Positions 1 to 7,864 of a stretch of 64,000 nt of DNA are shown one piece after another. The stretch covers positions 19,337 to 83,336 of the forward strand of contig NZ_JAIFZS010000055.1 in the NCBI RefSeq assembly GCF_019710635.1. Reading direction: 5' to 3'. The DNA comes from Mycolicibacterium xanthum (GTDB lineage Bacteria; Actinomycetota; Actinomycetes; Mycobacteriales; Mycobacteriaceae). The position numbers and the translations under genes are program-made. Every line of letters starts with the position of its first letter. Position 1 is the stretch's first letter. The notes beneath the pieces were generated by a model. That model ran no database searches and was not told the origin of the DNA. It was given only the letters and a program-made list of their open reading frames with translations.

Positions 1-174
1 GACTCGATGAGTTTCACCGCGGTCCCCAACGCCCTCGCGGTCGTCGCTCCGCCACCGAAAAATAGCCCTGAACTGCGCAGAAGCGAACTCTAAGAGTTTT
101 CCAAGGCCAGATTGAAGGCGCAGCTGAGTTGAGTGTAGTACAACGGTGTTAGCGATCCGGTAACGGACCTCGCT

Positions 175-235
175 AGTGACATTGCCCACGTGTTAACGAA
201 CTGCTATTGACATCTGTTCAGCGTGTGAAAGCATC
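175..235 (+). promoter_or_regulatory. whiB1 upstream region: Crp-type site and -35 box
   Basis: AGTGACATTGCCCACG at 175-190 resembles the Crp/Cmr-type site known upstream of mycobacterial whiB1. A TTGACA -35 box follows at 207-212, with a weak -10 near 230-235. The 330 bases before whiB1 hold no convincing gene. This suggests cAMP-linked control of whiB1 as in M. tuberculosis; the promoter assignment is inference. Confidence 0.5.
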
Positions 236-330
236 TTCTGCAACAGCGCAGAAACATTTGGTGCGCTTGCGTTAACAGCCGAAGTAAACCTCGTGCGCTC
301 TGCTGCGCACATGAAACAGGAGTAAGAGCC

Positions 331-585
331 ATGGATTGGCGCCACAAAGCCGTGTGTCGCGACGAAGATCCGGAGCTGTTCTTCCCCGTGGGAAACAGCG
401 GCCCGGCGCTCGCGCAGATCGCGGACGCCAAGCTCGTCTGCGCGCGCTGCCCGGTCACCGCTGAGTGCCTGAGCTGGGCATTGGACTCGGGCCAGGACGC
501 CGGCGTGTGGGGCGGCATGAGCGAGGACGAGCGTCGTGCGCTCAAGCGTCGCAACGCCCGCACGAAGGCGCGCACCGGGGTCTGA
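331..585 (+). CDS. whiB1: WhiB1 iron-sulfur transcriptional regulator
   Basis: An 84-residue WhiB-family protein. The four cluster-binding cysteines are C9, C37, C40 and C46, followed by the GVWGG turn at 58-62 and a basic C-terminal tail (KRRNARTKAR) that contacts DNA. WhiB1 is an essential, NO-sensitive [4Fe-4S] protein that binds the housekeeping sigma factor SigA. The ATG has an AGGAG ribosome site at 318-322. Length and sequence closely match M. tuberculosis Rv3219. It is monocistronic: a hairpin terminator lies 20 bases downstream, and the next gene, pdtaS, is convergent. Confidence 0.97.
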   Translation: MDWRHKAVCRDEDPELFFPVGNSGPALAQIADAKLVCARCPVTAECLSWALDSGQDAGVWGGMSEDERRALKRRNARTKARTGV

Positions 586-605
586 TCCGCACCAGACAGA
601 CAGCG

Positions 606-631
606 ACGGCCCCGACGAAAGTCGGGGCCGT
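606..631 (+). terminator. Hairpin terminator after whiB1
   Basis: A perfect 11-bp inverted repeat, ACGGCCCCGAC at 606-616 and GTCGGGGCCGT at 621-631, closes on a GAAA tetraloop. There is no T-tract, which is common for mycobacterial terminators. Confidence 0.8.
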
Positions 632-710
632 AACTCTGTGAAATCAATTCCGGACGGATTCGCACCATTAACCCGTTTTCGAATTGATGCGCAGAAGTGC
701 GCGCAGAAGT

Positions 711-810
711 GTCTCGACCGGCCCGCCGGTCCGTACCTGTCTCGACCGACCCCGCCGGTCCGTACCCGTCTCGACCGGACCGCCGGTCAGTACCCGTCTC
801 GACCGGCCCG
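711..810. repeat. 28-29 bp tandem repeat, about 3.5 copies
   Basis: The unit begins GTCTCGACCG and ends CCGTACC; copies start at 711, 739, 768 and 796. The array lies between the convergent whiB1 and pdtaS genes and runs over the pdtaS stop codon (787-789), so it encodes the last residues of that protein. The unit contains CGACCGG/CCGGTC inverted half-sites and could fold. Confidence 0.85.
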
Positions 811-2292
811 GCCCCGCCGCCCGACCGGCACCCGCAGGATCACGTCGGTGCCGCCGGTCGGCACGTCGTGCATCCCCAGCGAACCGTCCAACTCGGTCGA
901 CACCAGCGTCCGGACGATCTGCAGCCCCAGGCGGTCGGACTTCTCCAGGCTGAACCCGTCGGGCAGGCCCCGCCCGTCGTCGTGGACGACCACGTCGAGC
1001 CAGCGGGCGGACCGTTCGGCGCGGATCGTCACGCAGCCCTGCGGGGTGCTGCCGTCGAAGGCATGCTCGATCGCGTTCTGCACCAGCTCGGTGATCACCA
1101 TGACCAGCGCGGTGGCCCGGTCGGCGTCGAGCACCCCCAACTCCCCCACCCGGTTGATCCGGATCGGGGAATCGGAGATGTTGGGCGCGGCGACGTCGTT
1201 CATGATCGGCAGAATGCGGTCGATGACCTCGTCGAGGTTGACCTCCTCGTCGACCGACATCGACAGCGCGTCGTGCACCAGCGCGATCGACGACACCCGG
1301 CGCACCGACTCGATCAGCGCCTCGCGGCCCTCGGGGTTGCTGGTGCGGCGCGCCTGTAGCCGCAGCAGCGCCGCGACCGTCTGCAGGTTGTTCTTCACCC
1401 GGTGGTGGATCTCGCGGATCGTCGCGTCCTTGGACAACAACGCACGATCGCGCCGCTTGACCTCGGTGACGTCGCGGATGAGGACCGCCGCACCGACCGC
1501 GGCCCCGTGCACCACCAGCGGCAACGTGCGCAGCAGCACCGCGGCGCCGCCGGCGTCGACCTCCATGCGCATGCTCGACCCGCCGGCCAGCGAGTCGCGC
1601 ACGTGGTTGGCCAGTTCCTGGGCCTCGAACGGGTCGGAGATCAGCGGGCGGGTGACGGTGACCAGGTTGCGGCCCTCCAGTTCGGCGGTCAGCCCCATCC
1701 GGTGATACGCCGAGATCGCATTCGGGCTGGCGAAGGTCACCGTGCCGGACTCGTCGAGGCGGATGAACCCGTCGCCGGCCCGCGGGCTCGACCGCGACAT
1801 CGCCAGGTCGCCGACGTTGGGCCAGGTGCCCTCCGAGAGCATCTGCAGCAGGTCCACCGCGCAGGCGACATAGGCGGTTTCCAGCGGGCTGGCCTGCCGC
1901 GGCGTCAGCGACGTCTGATGGGTGAGCACCGCGACGACGTCGCTGTGGTAGCGCACCGGAACGGCCTCCACCCGCAGCCCCGCCGCCCCGCCCTGCCCCT
2001 CGACGATGGAGCCGTCGATCACACCGGACTCAAACGCCGCGGCCACCATGGGCAGATCCGCGGGCCCGGCGATGGTCCCGACGGCGTCGGCCAGCAGCAC
2101 CGTCGGGGCGGTGTTCGGCCGCACCTGGGCGACACACACCAGCCGGCCGTCGTCACGGCGCACCCACATCAGGTAGTCGGCGAACGACAGGTCTCCCAGC
2201 AACTGCCACTCCCCGACCACCGCATGCAGGTGATCGACGGCGTTGCCGGGCAGCACGGTGTGCTCGGCGAGCAGGTCACCGAGAGTGGACAT
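787..2292 (-). CDS. pdtaS: PdtaS-type sensor histidine kinase
   Basis: A 501-residue cytosolic kinase matching M. tuberculosis Rv3220c, which phosphorylates the RNA-binding antiterminator PdtaR. An N-terminal GAF-like region (about 1-155) and a PAS-like region (about 170-280) precede a HisKA_2 dimerisation helix with EIHHRVKNN; the phospho-acceptor is probably H297. The ATPase domain has the N-box LVQNAIEH and DDGRGLPDGF. No membrane segment is visible. The ATG at 2292 lies 54 bases after the biotin-carrier gene on the same strand, so the two may be co-transcribed. The last residues (RRGRAGRDGY) come from the tandem repeat and are probably not conserved. Confidence 0.93.
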   Translation of the reverse strand: MSTLGDLLAEHTVLPGNAVDHLHAVVGEWQLLGDLSFADYLMWVRRDDGRLVCVAQVRPNTAPTVLLADAVGTIAGPADLPMVAAAFESGVIDGSIVEGQGGAAGLRVEAVPVRYHSDVVAVLTHQTSLTPRQASPLETAYVACAVDLLQMLSEGTWPNVGDLAMSRSSPRAGDGFIRLDESGTVTFASPNAISAYHRMGLTAELEGRNLVTVTRPLISDPFEAQELANHVRDSLAGGSSMRMEVDAGGAAVLLRTLPLVVHGAAVGAAVLIRDVTEVKRRDRALLSKDATIREIHHRVKNNLQTVAALLRLQARRTSNPEGREALIESVRRVSSIALVHDALSMSVDEEVNLDEVIDRILPIMNDVAAPNISDSPIRINRVGELGVLDADRATALVMVITELVQNAIEHAFDGSTPQGCVTIRAERSARWLDVVVHDDGRGLPDGFSLEKSDRLGLQIVRTLVSTELDGSLGMHDVPTGGTDVILRVPVGRRGRAGRDGY

Positions 2293-2346
2293 GGTTCAGG
2301 ACCGGACCGACGGCAGGGTCGGGCGTGGGGTCCGGATCACCGGCAG

Positions 2347-2562
2347 CTAGCTGATGATGGCGATCAGATCGCCGGCCTGGATCACGTCGCCGACGGCCAC
2401 GCTGACCTTGCTGACGGTCCCCGCCACCTCGGCGAGCACCGGGATCTCCATCTTCATCGACTCGAGCAGCACCACGATGTCGCCCTCACCGATCTGATCG
2501 CCCTCGCAGACCACGACCTCGAGCACACTGGCCACGATCTCGGCGCGAACGTCCTCGGCCAT
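2347..2562 (-). CDS. Biotinylated carrier protein, TB7.3-like
   Basis: A 71-residue single biotinyl/lipoyl domain with the biotin-attachment motif ESMKMEI; the modified lysine is K37. It matches M. tuberculosis Rv3221c (TB7.3) in length and sequence. The ATG giving MAEDVRAE was chosen over one 17 codons upstream because the family begins there. Free-standing carriers like this can serve a biotin-dependent carboxylase, but the partner enzyme is not in the window. A birA ligase able to modify it is at 54963-55754. Confidence 0.92.
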   Translation of the reverse strand: MAEDVRAEIVASVLEVVVCEGDQIGEGDIVVLLESMKMEIPVLAEVAGTVSKVSVAVGDVIQAGDLIAIIS

Positions 2563-2709
2563 CTTCACCCCACTCAACTCACCGCCGGCGCTGACGGTCC
2601 TATCGAACCACACGATGCTGTGGACGGAGCACCAACCGGCGCGTGAGACAATAGCGGCAACGCCCGGCGGAACGGGCAGTCATCCGCACGACCAACTCGG
2701 AGGTAGATC

Positions 2710-2802
2710 ATGGCCAAGCGAGGCCGGAAGAAGCGCGACCGCAAGCACAGCAAGGCCAACCACGGCAAGCGGCCCAACTGCGGCTCGAAGTCAGTGCGCT
2801 GA
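2710..2802 (+). CDS. Ribosomal protein bL37 (30 aa)
   Basis: A very short basic gene beginning MAKRGRKKRDRKHSKANHGK, recognisable as bL37, a small protein found in the mycobacterial 50S subunit. A strong GGAGGT ribosome site at 2699-2704 lies 5 bases before the ATG. The known protein is about 24 residues; here the reading frame adds a short tail ending in SKSVR. A bidirectional terminator follows, shared with the convergent rshA-sigH operon. Gene finders often miss it. Confidence 0.85.
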   Translation: MAKRGRKKRDRKHSKANHGKRPNCGSKSVR

Positions 2803-2816
2803 CCCCCTGGTAGGCC

Positions 2817-2851
2817 AACCGCCCGGCACTCGTGGAGTGGCCGGGCGGTTT
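2817..2851. terminator. Bidirectional terminator between bL37 gene and rshA
   Basis: AACCGCCCGGC at 2817-2827 pairs with GCCGGGCGGTT at 2840-2850. The stem continues through ACTC/GAGT with one bulged G, then a short GTG loop, and a T run follows. It serves two convergent transcripts. Confidence 0.85.
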
Positions 2852-2868
2852 CGTGTCTGCGGGGGTGC

Positions 2869-3204
2869 TCAGCCGCGCCGGATGATGGTGGTCTGGCTGA
2901 TCTGGATGCGCAGCCGCTCGCGCAGGCCGTCGGGGGCGCGCTCACCGCTGCACTTGGTGGCGATCAGGCGCTTCACCCGCTCCTCGATGCCGTAGTAGCG
3001 CAGGCAGGTCGGGCACTCCTCGAGGTGGCGGCGCAGCCGGTCACGGGTCTCGACGGTGCACTCGGCGTCCAGCAGCGTCCACACCTCGGCGATCACCGCG
3101 GCGCACTCGGGGTGCTCGGGATCCACCGGCCCGACCGGCGGGGACCACCGCTCTTCGGAGTCGGAGGGGTCGGGAGCGCCGCCCGTGCTCTCGGTGCCGC
3201 TCAT
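2869..3204 (-). CDS. rshA: RshA zinc-binding anti-sigma factor for SigH
   Basis: A 111-residue ZAS-type anti-sigma factor. The H-x3-C-x2-C signature is H60, C64 and C67, with a further conserved Cys near residue 49. In mycobacteria RshA holds SigH inactive under reducing conditions; thiol oxidation releases the sigma factor. Its ATG overlaps the sigH stop codon (ATGA, 3201-3204), which implies translational coupling and balanced synthesis. The acidic, proline-rich N-terminus (about 1-32) looks disordered. Confidence 0.95.
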   Translation of the reverse strand: MSGTESTGGAPDPSDSEERWSPPVGPVDPEHPECAAVIAEVWTLLDAECTVETRDRLRRHLEECPTCLRYYGIEERVKRLIATKCSGERAPDGLRERLRIQISQTTIIRRG

Positions 3205-3878
3205 GACGTCACCTCCTCCGGCGCGTCGGACTGCTCACCGCGGAGGAAACCGCGGTCTCGAGCCACATCGGCCAACAACTCGCGCAACTGACGCCTGCCG
3301 CGGTGCAGCCGCGACATCACCGTCCCAATCGGAGTGTCCATGATCTCGGCAATCTCCTTGTACGGAAAGCCCTCGACGTCGGCGTAGTACACCGCCATCC
3401 GGAACTCCTCGGGCAGAGCCTGCAGGGCTTCCTTGATCTCACTGTCGGGCAGCAGCTCCAGCGCCTCGACCTCGGCCGATCGCAGACCGGTCGACGAGTG
3501 CTGGGCGTTGGCCGCCAGCTGCCAGTCGGTGATCTCGTCGGTCGGGTACTCCGCGGGTTGGCGCTGCTTCTTGCGGTAGCTGTTGATGTAGGTGTTGGTC
3601 AGGATCCGGTACAGCCACGCCTTGAGGTTGGTGCCCGCCCGGAACGACCGGAAGCCCGAGTACGCCTTGACCATCGTCTCCTGGAGCAGGTCCTCGGCGT
3701 CGGCGGGGTTGCGCGTCATCCGGAGCGCACCACCGTAGAGCTGGTCGAGCAGCGGAATCGCATCCCGTTCGAACCGGGCGGTCAGCTCGGCGTCGGTCTC
3801 CTCCGGCAGTGACTGTGCGTCCTGGCCTGCGGCTCCATCGAGGGCCGCCTCCGAGGCGAACCCATCGGTGTCGGTCAT
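3201..3878 (-). CDS. sigH: Sigma factor SigH (ECF, thiol-oxidative and heat stress)
   Basis: A 225-residue ECF sigma factor, nearly identical through regions 2 and 4 to M. tuberculosis Rv3223c. Region 2 carries DAEDLLQETMVKAY and the -10-reading segment LKAWLYRILTNTY; region 4 carries FPYKEIAEIMDTPIGTVMSRLHRGR. It directs thioredoxin, sigB and sigE expression during thiol stress. The start giving MTDTDGF was chosen because it matches family length. The frame stays open to an ATG at 3974 with a strong GGGAGAAGGGG site (3978-3988) and an in-frame TAG just upstream, so a 257-residue long isoform is also likely made. Confidence 0.93.
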   Translation of the reverse strand: MTDTDGFASEAALDGAAGQDAQSLPEETDAELTARFERDAIPLLDQLYGGALRMTRNPADAEDLLQETMVKAYSGFRSFRAGTNLKAWLYRILTNTYINSYRKKQRQPAEYPTDEITDWQLAANAQHSSTGLRSAEVEALELLPDSEIKEALQALPEEFRMAVYYADVEGFPYKEIAEIMDTPIGTVMSRLHRGRRQLRELLADVARDRGFLRGEQSDAPEEVTS

Positions 3879-4053
3879 CGTGGGGAACACCGTCCCTTCT
3901 GTAGCGGCGCCACCGATCGGGTCCGGCATGTTCACCGGACGCCGCGGGGCCTGCATGGCCGACGCTGGCACCATAAACCCCTTCTCCCGATCCTAAAGGT
4001 CGACACCGACTACACACTCCGGCCGGGCACACCGCCCACCACAGCTGCCGTTG

Positions 4054-4084
4054 ACAACAGCGGCGGCGGCCGTCGTTGTTCCCC
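4054..4084 (-). promoter_or_regulatory. Putative SigH-dependent promoter of sigH
   Basis: On the minus strand GGGGAAC (4078-4084) is followed, about 18-19 bases later, by GTTG (near 4055-4058). This fits the SigH -35 GGGAAY and -10 GTT elements. It lies about 80 bases before the upstream sigH ATG at 3974 and would give positive autoregulation. The spacing is slightly long, so this is a candidate. Confidence 0.55.
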
Positions 4085-4115
4085 GCGATGCGCGCGACGT
4101 GCCGCCGCGGCGCCA

Positions 4116-4147
4116 CAGGTCGGGAATGCTCGCCGCAGGTCGGGAAT
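4116..4147. repeat. 12-bp direct repeat with 20-bp period
   Basis: CAGGTCGGGAAT occurs at 4116-4127 and again at 4136-4147, two helical turns apart, just before the gene at 4161 and beside the sigH promoter. It may be an operator for a dimeric regulator. Confidence 0.5.
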
Positions 4148-4160
4148 ACTCAGTGTCGCC

Positions 4161-4823
4161 ATGGACCTCTCGACCACCCTCGTCGTCGGCGCCGTCGCGC
4201 TGCTGGCGGCCGCCACGGTGCTGGCATGGTGGCTGCGCCGGCGCGCGGCACTGCACTCCGCCCTCGACCGGCGCGGCTGGCGGATCACCACCGGCGGTGA
4301 CGACACCGTCGTCGTCCCGGTTTCCGGCGACTGGACGCTGACGATGAGCCGGTCGTTCGCCGGCCAGATGTCGCCGCCGAGCACCCACATCGTGACCAGC
4401 ACCTGGGCCTGTCCCAGCCCGGCGACGCTCGGGCCCGTGCTGGTCGCCGGTCCGGCGCCGCCGGCGGAGGTTCGCGAGCTGGCCGCCGGGCTGATCGGGT
4501 CGGCACCCGCGGCGGTGACCCGATGGCTGGGCGTCGACAACGTCAGCGACGGCCGGCCGCTGCGCGCCGTCCCGGCCATGGACCAGCGGCTGCTGGTCTT
4601 CGTCACCGACGGGATCGGGCCCACCGGGACGATGAGCGCGGTGGCCGACGCGATCTCGGAGTGGTGCTCGGTGTTCGGCGCGGACCGCGAGCAGCCGGTG
4701 CTGACCATCGACCCGTCGGGGCTGTCCGTGCGGGTGCGCACCGACGTGCTCGGGTCGGTCGAGACGGCCGACGCCTTCGTCAACCTGGGCATGCGCTGCC
4801 GCGGCGCGGTCGGCCGGGCGTGA
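4161..4823 (+). CDS. Membrane-anchored conserved protein, unknown function
   Basis: A 220-residue protein with one N-terminal membrane segment (about residues 5-25, LVVGAVALLAAATVLAWWL) followed by an arginine-rich stop-transfer and a soluble domain of about 190 residues. No catalytic motif was recognised. It is divergent from sigH and precedes a YbaK-type deacylase gene by about 100 bases. Topology suggests a type I-like anchor with the bulk of the protein in the cytosol. The start ATG follows the pair of 12-bp direct repeats. Confidence 0.7.
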   Translation: MDLSTTLVVGAVALLAAATVLAWWLRRRAALHSALDRRGWRITTGGDDTVVVPVSGDWTLTMSRSFAGQMSPPSTHIVTSTWACPSPATLGPVLVAGPAPPAEVRELAAGLIGSAPAAVTRWLGVDNVSDGRPLRAVPAMDQRLLVFVTDGIGPTGTMSAVADAISEWCSVFGADREQPVLTIDPSGLSVRVRTDVLGSVETADAFVNLGMRCRGAVGRA

Positions 4824-4930
4824 CCCTGGTTCTCGCCTGGGCGGCCATCGCGGCGGCTGACCCGCACCGGCACCCACACCCGCCGCGAATCACCTGGCGC
4901 ACCGGGCCACGCCGACCCTACTCTGTGCCG

Positions 4931-5422
4931 GTGGCGCGAGCAGCAACCCCGGCGATCGCAGCCCTGGTGGCGGCCGGTGCCCCACATACCGTGGTGCAAT
5001 ACGTCCACGACCCGCGCGCGGAGTCGTTCGGCGAGGAGGCCGTCACCGCGCTGGCCTCCAGTGAAGGCGTGGAGCCCGAACAGATCTTCAAGACCCTGGT
5101 CATGGCGCTGCCGACGGGACTGGCCGTCGCGGTGCTGCCGGTGCCGGCGAAGCTGTCGCTGACGGCGGCCGCCGCGGCGCTCGGCGCGCCGAAGGCCACC
5201 ATGGCCGATCCGGCGGCCGCGCAGCGTTCCAGCGGCTACGTCGTCGGCGGCATCTCCCCACTGGGGCAGCGCCGGCCGCTGCCCACGGTGGTGGACGCCT
5301 CGGCGCTGCAGTTCGACCGGGTGCTGTGCAGCGCGGGCAAACGCGGGCTGGAGATCTCGCTGGACCCGCGGGACCTGGTCCGGTTGACCGGCGCCGTCAC
5401 CGCCGATATCCGCGCCGGATAG
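4931..5422 (+). CDS. YbaK/EbsC-family aminoacyl-tRNA deacylase
   Basis: A 163-residue YbaK-type trans-editing domain protein that hydrolyses mischarged tRNA, typically Cys-tRNA(Pro). Family features visible are the substrate-pocket lysine in IFKTLVM, the GAPKATMADP stretch and the GGISPLGQ loop. In M. tuberculosis the region (Rv3224A/Rv3224B) is broken; here it is intact. The GTG at 4931 was chosen because TACTCT at 4919-4924 lies 6 bases upstream, as in leaderless transcripts. Reading upstream adds only non-conserved sequence. The SDR gene follows after 19 bases. Confidence 0.85.
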   Translation: MARAATPAIAALVAAGAPHTVVQYVHDPRAESFGEEAVTALASSEGVEPEQIFKTLVMALPTGLAVAVLPVPAKLSLTAAAAALGAPKATMADPAAAQRSSGYVVGGISPLGQRRPLPTVVDASALQFDRVLCSAGKRGLEISLDPRDLVRLTGAVTADIRAG

Positions 5423-5441
5423 CGGGGCCTAGGCTGGCGGC

Positions 5442-6287
5442 ATGACGCTTGCGGGAAAGACCATGTTCATCTCCGGGGCCAGCCGCGGAATCGGGCTGGC
5501 GATCGCCAAACGCGTCGCCGCGGACGGCGCCAACATCGCGCTGGTGGCCAAGACCGCCGAACCGCACCCGAAGCTGCCCGGCACCATCTACACCGCGGCC
5601 AAGGAGATCGAGGAGGTCGGCGGCCAGGCGTTGCCGATCGTCGGCGACGTGCGCGACGGTGATTCGGTGGCCGCGGCCGTCGCGGCGACCGTCGAGCAGT
5701 TCGGCGGCATCGACATCTGCGTCAACAACGCCTCGGCGATCAACCTGGGCTCGATCGAGGAGGTTCCGCTCAAGCGGTTCGACCTGATGAACGGCATCCA
5801 GGTGCGCGGCACCTATGCGGTCTCGCAGGCCTGCCTCCCGCACATGAAGGGCCGGGACAACCCGCACATCCTGACGCTGTCGCCGCCGATCATGCTGGAG
5901 CCGAAATGGTTGCGGCCCACGCCGTACATGATGGCGAAGTTCGGGATGACGTTGTGCGCGTTGGGCATCGCTGAGGAACTCCGTGATGCGCGCATCGCCT
6001 CCAACACGCTGTGGCCGCGGACCATGGTGGCCACCGCCGCGGTGCAGAACCTGCTCGGCGGCGACGAGTCGATGGCCCGTTCCCGCAAGCCGGAGGTGTA
6101 CTCCGACGCCGCGTACGCGGTGTTGACCAAGCCGTCCAGCTACACCGGAAACACGCTGCTGTGCGAGGACGTGCTGCTGGAATCCGGTGTCACCGACCTG
6201 TCGGTGTACGACTGCGTGCCGGGATCCGAACTCGGCGTGGACCTCTGGGTCGAGGGCGCCAACCCGCCGGGCTACACCGGTCCCTGA
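5442..6287 (+). CDS. Short-chain dehydrogenase/reductase
   Basis: A 281-residue classical SDR matching M. tuberculosis Rv3224. The Rossmann motif SGASRGIG lies at 11-18, the NNAS motif at 95-98, Ser147 and the catalytic Y162-x3-K166 (YMMAK). Overall it resembles the HSDL2-like branch; the substrate is unknown. A TAGGCT hexamer at 5430-5435 sits 6 bases before the ATG, suggesting a leaderless transcript separate from the preceding gene. A hairpin terminator lies immediately downstream, shared with the convergent DUF2071 gene. Confidence 0.9.
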   Translation: MTLAGKTMFISGASRGIGLAIAKRVAADGANIALVAKTAEPHPKLPGTIYTAAKEIEEVGGQALPIVGDVRDGDSVAAAVAATVEQFGGIDICVNNASAINLGSIEEVPLKRFDLMNGIQVRGTYAVSQACLPHMKGRDNPHILTLSPPIMLEPKWLRPTPYMMAKFGMTLCALGIAEELRDARIASNTLWPRTMVATAAVQNLLGGDESMARSRKPEVYSDAAYAVLTKPSSYTGNTLLCEDVLLESGVTDLSVYDCVPGSELGVDLWVEGANPPGYTGP

Positions 6288-6288
6288 C

Positions 6289-6349
6289 CGCGAAAGTGCC
6301 TGCTGCGTAGCTGCCGGCGCGCCGGCGCTACCGGGGAAGCACTCTCGCG
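6289..6349. terminator. Hairpin (dispersed family A) between convergent genes
   Basis: Outer arms CGCGAAAGTGC (6289-6299) and GCACTCTCGCG (6339-6349) enclose GTAGC/GCTAC arms and a self-complementary GCCGGCGCGCCGGC core. The right arm lies inside the 3' end of the DUF2071 gene. The segment 6325-6349 recurs with three mismatches at 55777-55801. Confidence 0.75.
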
Positions 6350-7062
6350 AGAGCCGGCCGGCCGAAGCGGGCGTGCACGCCCGGCGAGAACAGCGCCCGC
6401 AGCCGCGGGCCGGCCACCGCGATGCCCGCGGCAGCTACCAGATCGTCGGCACACTCCTCGACCTCGGCACCCCACAGCGGCCAGGTGGCGTGTTCGTTGG
6501 GCAGCCACCAGGTGCGGCCGGCCTTGCGGGTGTGCGCTCCCCAGCGCGCGGTCAGCCACACCTCCAGCGGCGTCGGTTCGACCGGTTCACCCACCCGCAC
6601 CGTGACGTGGCTGCGCAGCCCGCGCCGCGGCCAGCGCCGGGCGCTGACGTAGGAGATCCGGTCACCGGTGCGGGTGACGCTCATCTTGGCCCACGTGTAG
6701 GGCACGCCGAGGCCGACGCGGGTCACCGGCACCACGGCCAGCCGCTGGCTCTCCAGCGAGCGGAACAGCACGCCGTGGCGCCCGGCGTCGTCGACCGAAT
6801 AGAGCCGGACGTTGGTCTCGGCGAAGGCGCCGAAGTAGGGCAGCGGCAGCGCGGTGCCGATCCGGGTGTGCCGCATGACGAACGGCACCAGCGCCACGTA
6901 GGTCAGCCCGTCGAACACGTCGGGCCGGGTGCCCGCCGGAAACAGGTGAGCGACCGCCGACGGCTCGACGGGCCAGTGCAGGAAGGTCAGCTCGGCCCAG
7001 AACTGGTCGAACAGCACCGGCCGCGGCAACGGCGGCGCGACCACCGGATACCCACCATGCAC
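6328..7062 (-). CDS. DUF2071 (YqjF-like) protein
   Basis: A 244-residue DUF2071 protein. The N-terminal LFDQFWAELTFLHWPV and later LTYVALVPFVM and YFGAFAETNVRLY stretches are typical of the family, whose biochemical role is not established. No signal peptide or membrane segment is seen. It is divergent from the methyltransferase gene at 7088 with only 25 bases between, so the promoters overlap. The stop codon lies inside the family A hairpin. Confidence 0.82.
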   Translation of the reverse strand: MHGGYPVVAPPLPRPVLFDQFWAELTFLHWPVEPSAVAHLFPAGTRPDVFDGLTYVALVPFVMRHTRIGTALPLPYFGAFAETNVRLYSVDDAGRHGVLFRSLESQRLAVVPVTRVGLGVPYTWAKMSVTRTGDRISYVSARRWPRRGLRSHVTVRVGEPVEPTPLEVWLTARWGAHTRKAGRTWWLPNEHATWPLWGAEVEECADDLVAAAGIAVAGPRLRALFSPGVHARFGRPALARVLPR

Positions 7063-7087
7063 CCGGTCATCGTGGCACGCTGTTGCC

Positions 7088-7864
7088 GTGTCATCGCCGA
7101 CAATGTGGTCCGGCGGCCGCTACCAGGCCGTCGGCGAACGCATCGCGCACATCGCCGGGCAGGTCGTCGACGCCGTCGGGCGGCGCCGGCCGCTGCCCGG
7201 CGCCGAGGTCGTCGACCTGGCATGCGGCACCGGCGCCGCCGCGCTGGCCGCGGCCGCCCGCGGCGCCCGGGTGACGGGGGTGGACATCACCCCCGCGCTG
7301 CTGGCCATCGCCGGGCAGCACGACACCGGCAACACGGTGACCTGGCAGACCGGCGACGCCGCCGACACCGGGCTGCCCGCCGCATCGTTCGATGCGGCGG
7401 TGTCGAACATGGGCATCATCTTCGTCGAGCCGGACCGCCAGGTCGCCGAGATCAACCGGCTGCTCAAACCCGCCAGCGTGCTGGCCTTCTCGGCGTGGAT
7501 GCGCGACGTGGACAACCCGCTGCACGACCCGGTGGTCTCGGTGCTCGGGCCCCCGCCCGCAACGGGTTTCACCCCCGACCAGTGGGGCGACACCGACGTC
7601 GTCACCGATCGCCTGGCCCCCTTCTACGACGACATCGAGCTGCACCACGGGGTGCACCACTGGGAGTTCGCCTCGATGGCGGCGGCGCTGCATTTCCTGT
7701 GCGAGGAATCCCCGGTGCACGTGGAGACGTTCCGGCGCGTCGACGTGGCGACCCGGCAGCGGCTGGCGTCGGCGTTCGAGGTGGCGCTGCGCCCGTACGT
7801 CGTCGCCGGCGGCGCGGTGGCGTTCGCCACGCCCTATGTGGTCGTCAGCGCTCAGCGGGCCTGA
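7088..7864 (+). CDS. Class I SAM-dependent methyltransferase
   Basis: A 258-residue methyltransferase with motif I VVDLACGTGA at 41-50, an acidic end of strand 2 (GVDITPALL) and a post-I region of the Methyltransf_11/25 type. The substrate cannot be told from sequence; neighbours give no clear pathway. It starts with GTG at 7088, and its last 13 bases overlap the 3' end of the convergent gene at 7852. Confidence 0.85.
   Translation: MSSPTMWSGGRYQAVGERIAHIAGQVVDAVGRRRPLPGAEVVDLACGTGAAALAAAARGARVTGVDITPALLAIAGQHDTGNTVTWQTGDAADTGLPAASFDAAVSNMGIIFVEPDRQVAEINRLLKPASVLAFSAWMRDVDNPLHDPVVSVLGPPPATGFTPDQWGDTDVVTDRLAPFYDDIELHHGVHHWEFASMAAALHFLCEESPVHVETFRRVDVATRQRLASAFEVALRPYVVAGGAVAFATPYVVVSAQRA

Noticed and set aside
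4523..4930. Extended N-terminus for the YbaK protein
   Set aside because: It overlaps the preceding gene in another frame and the extension is Arg-rich shadow sequence.
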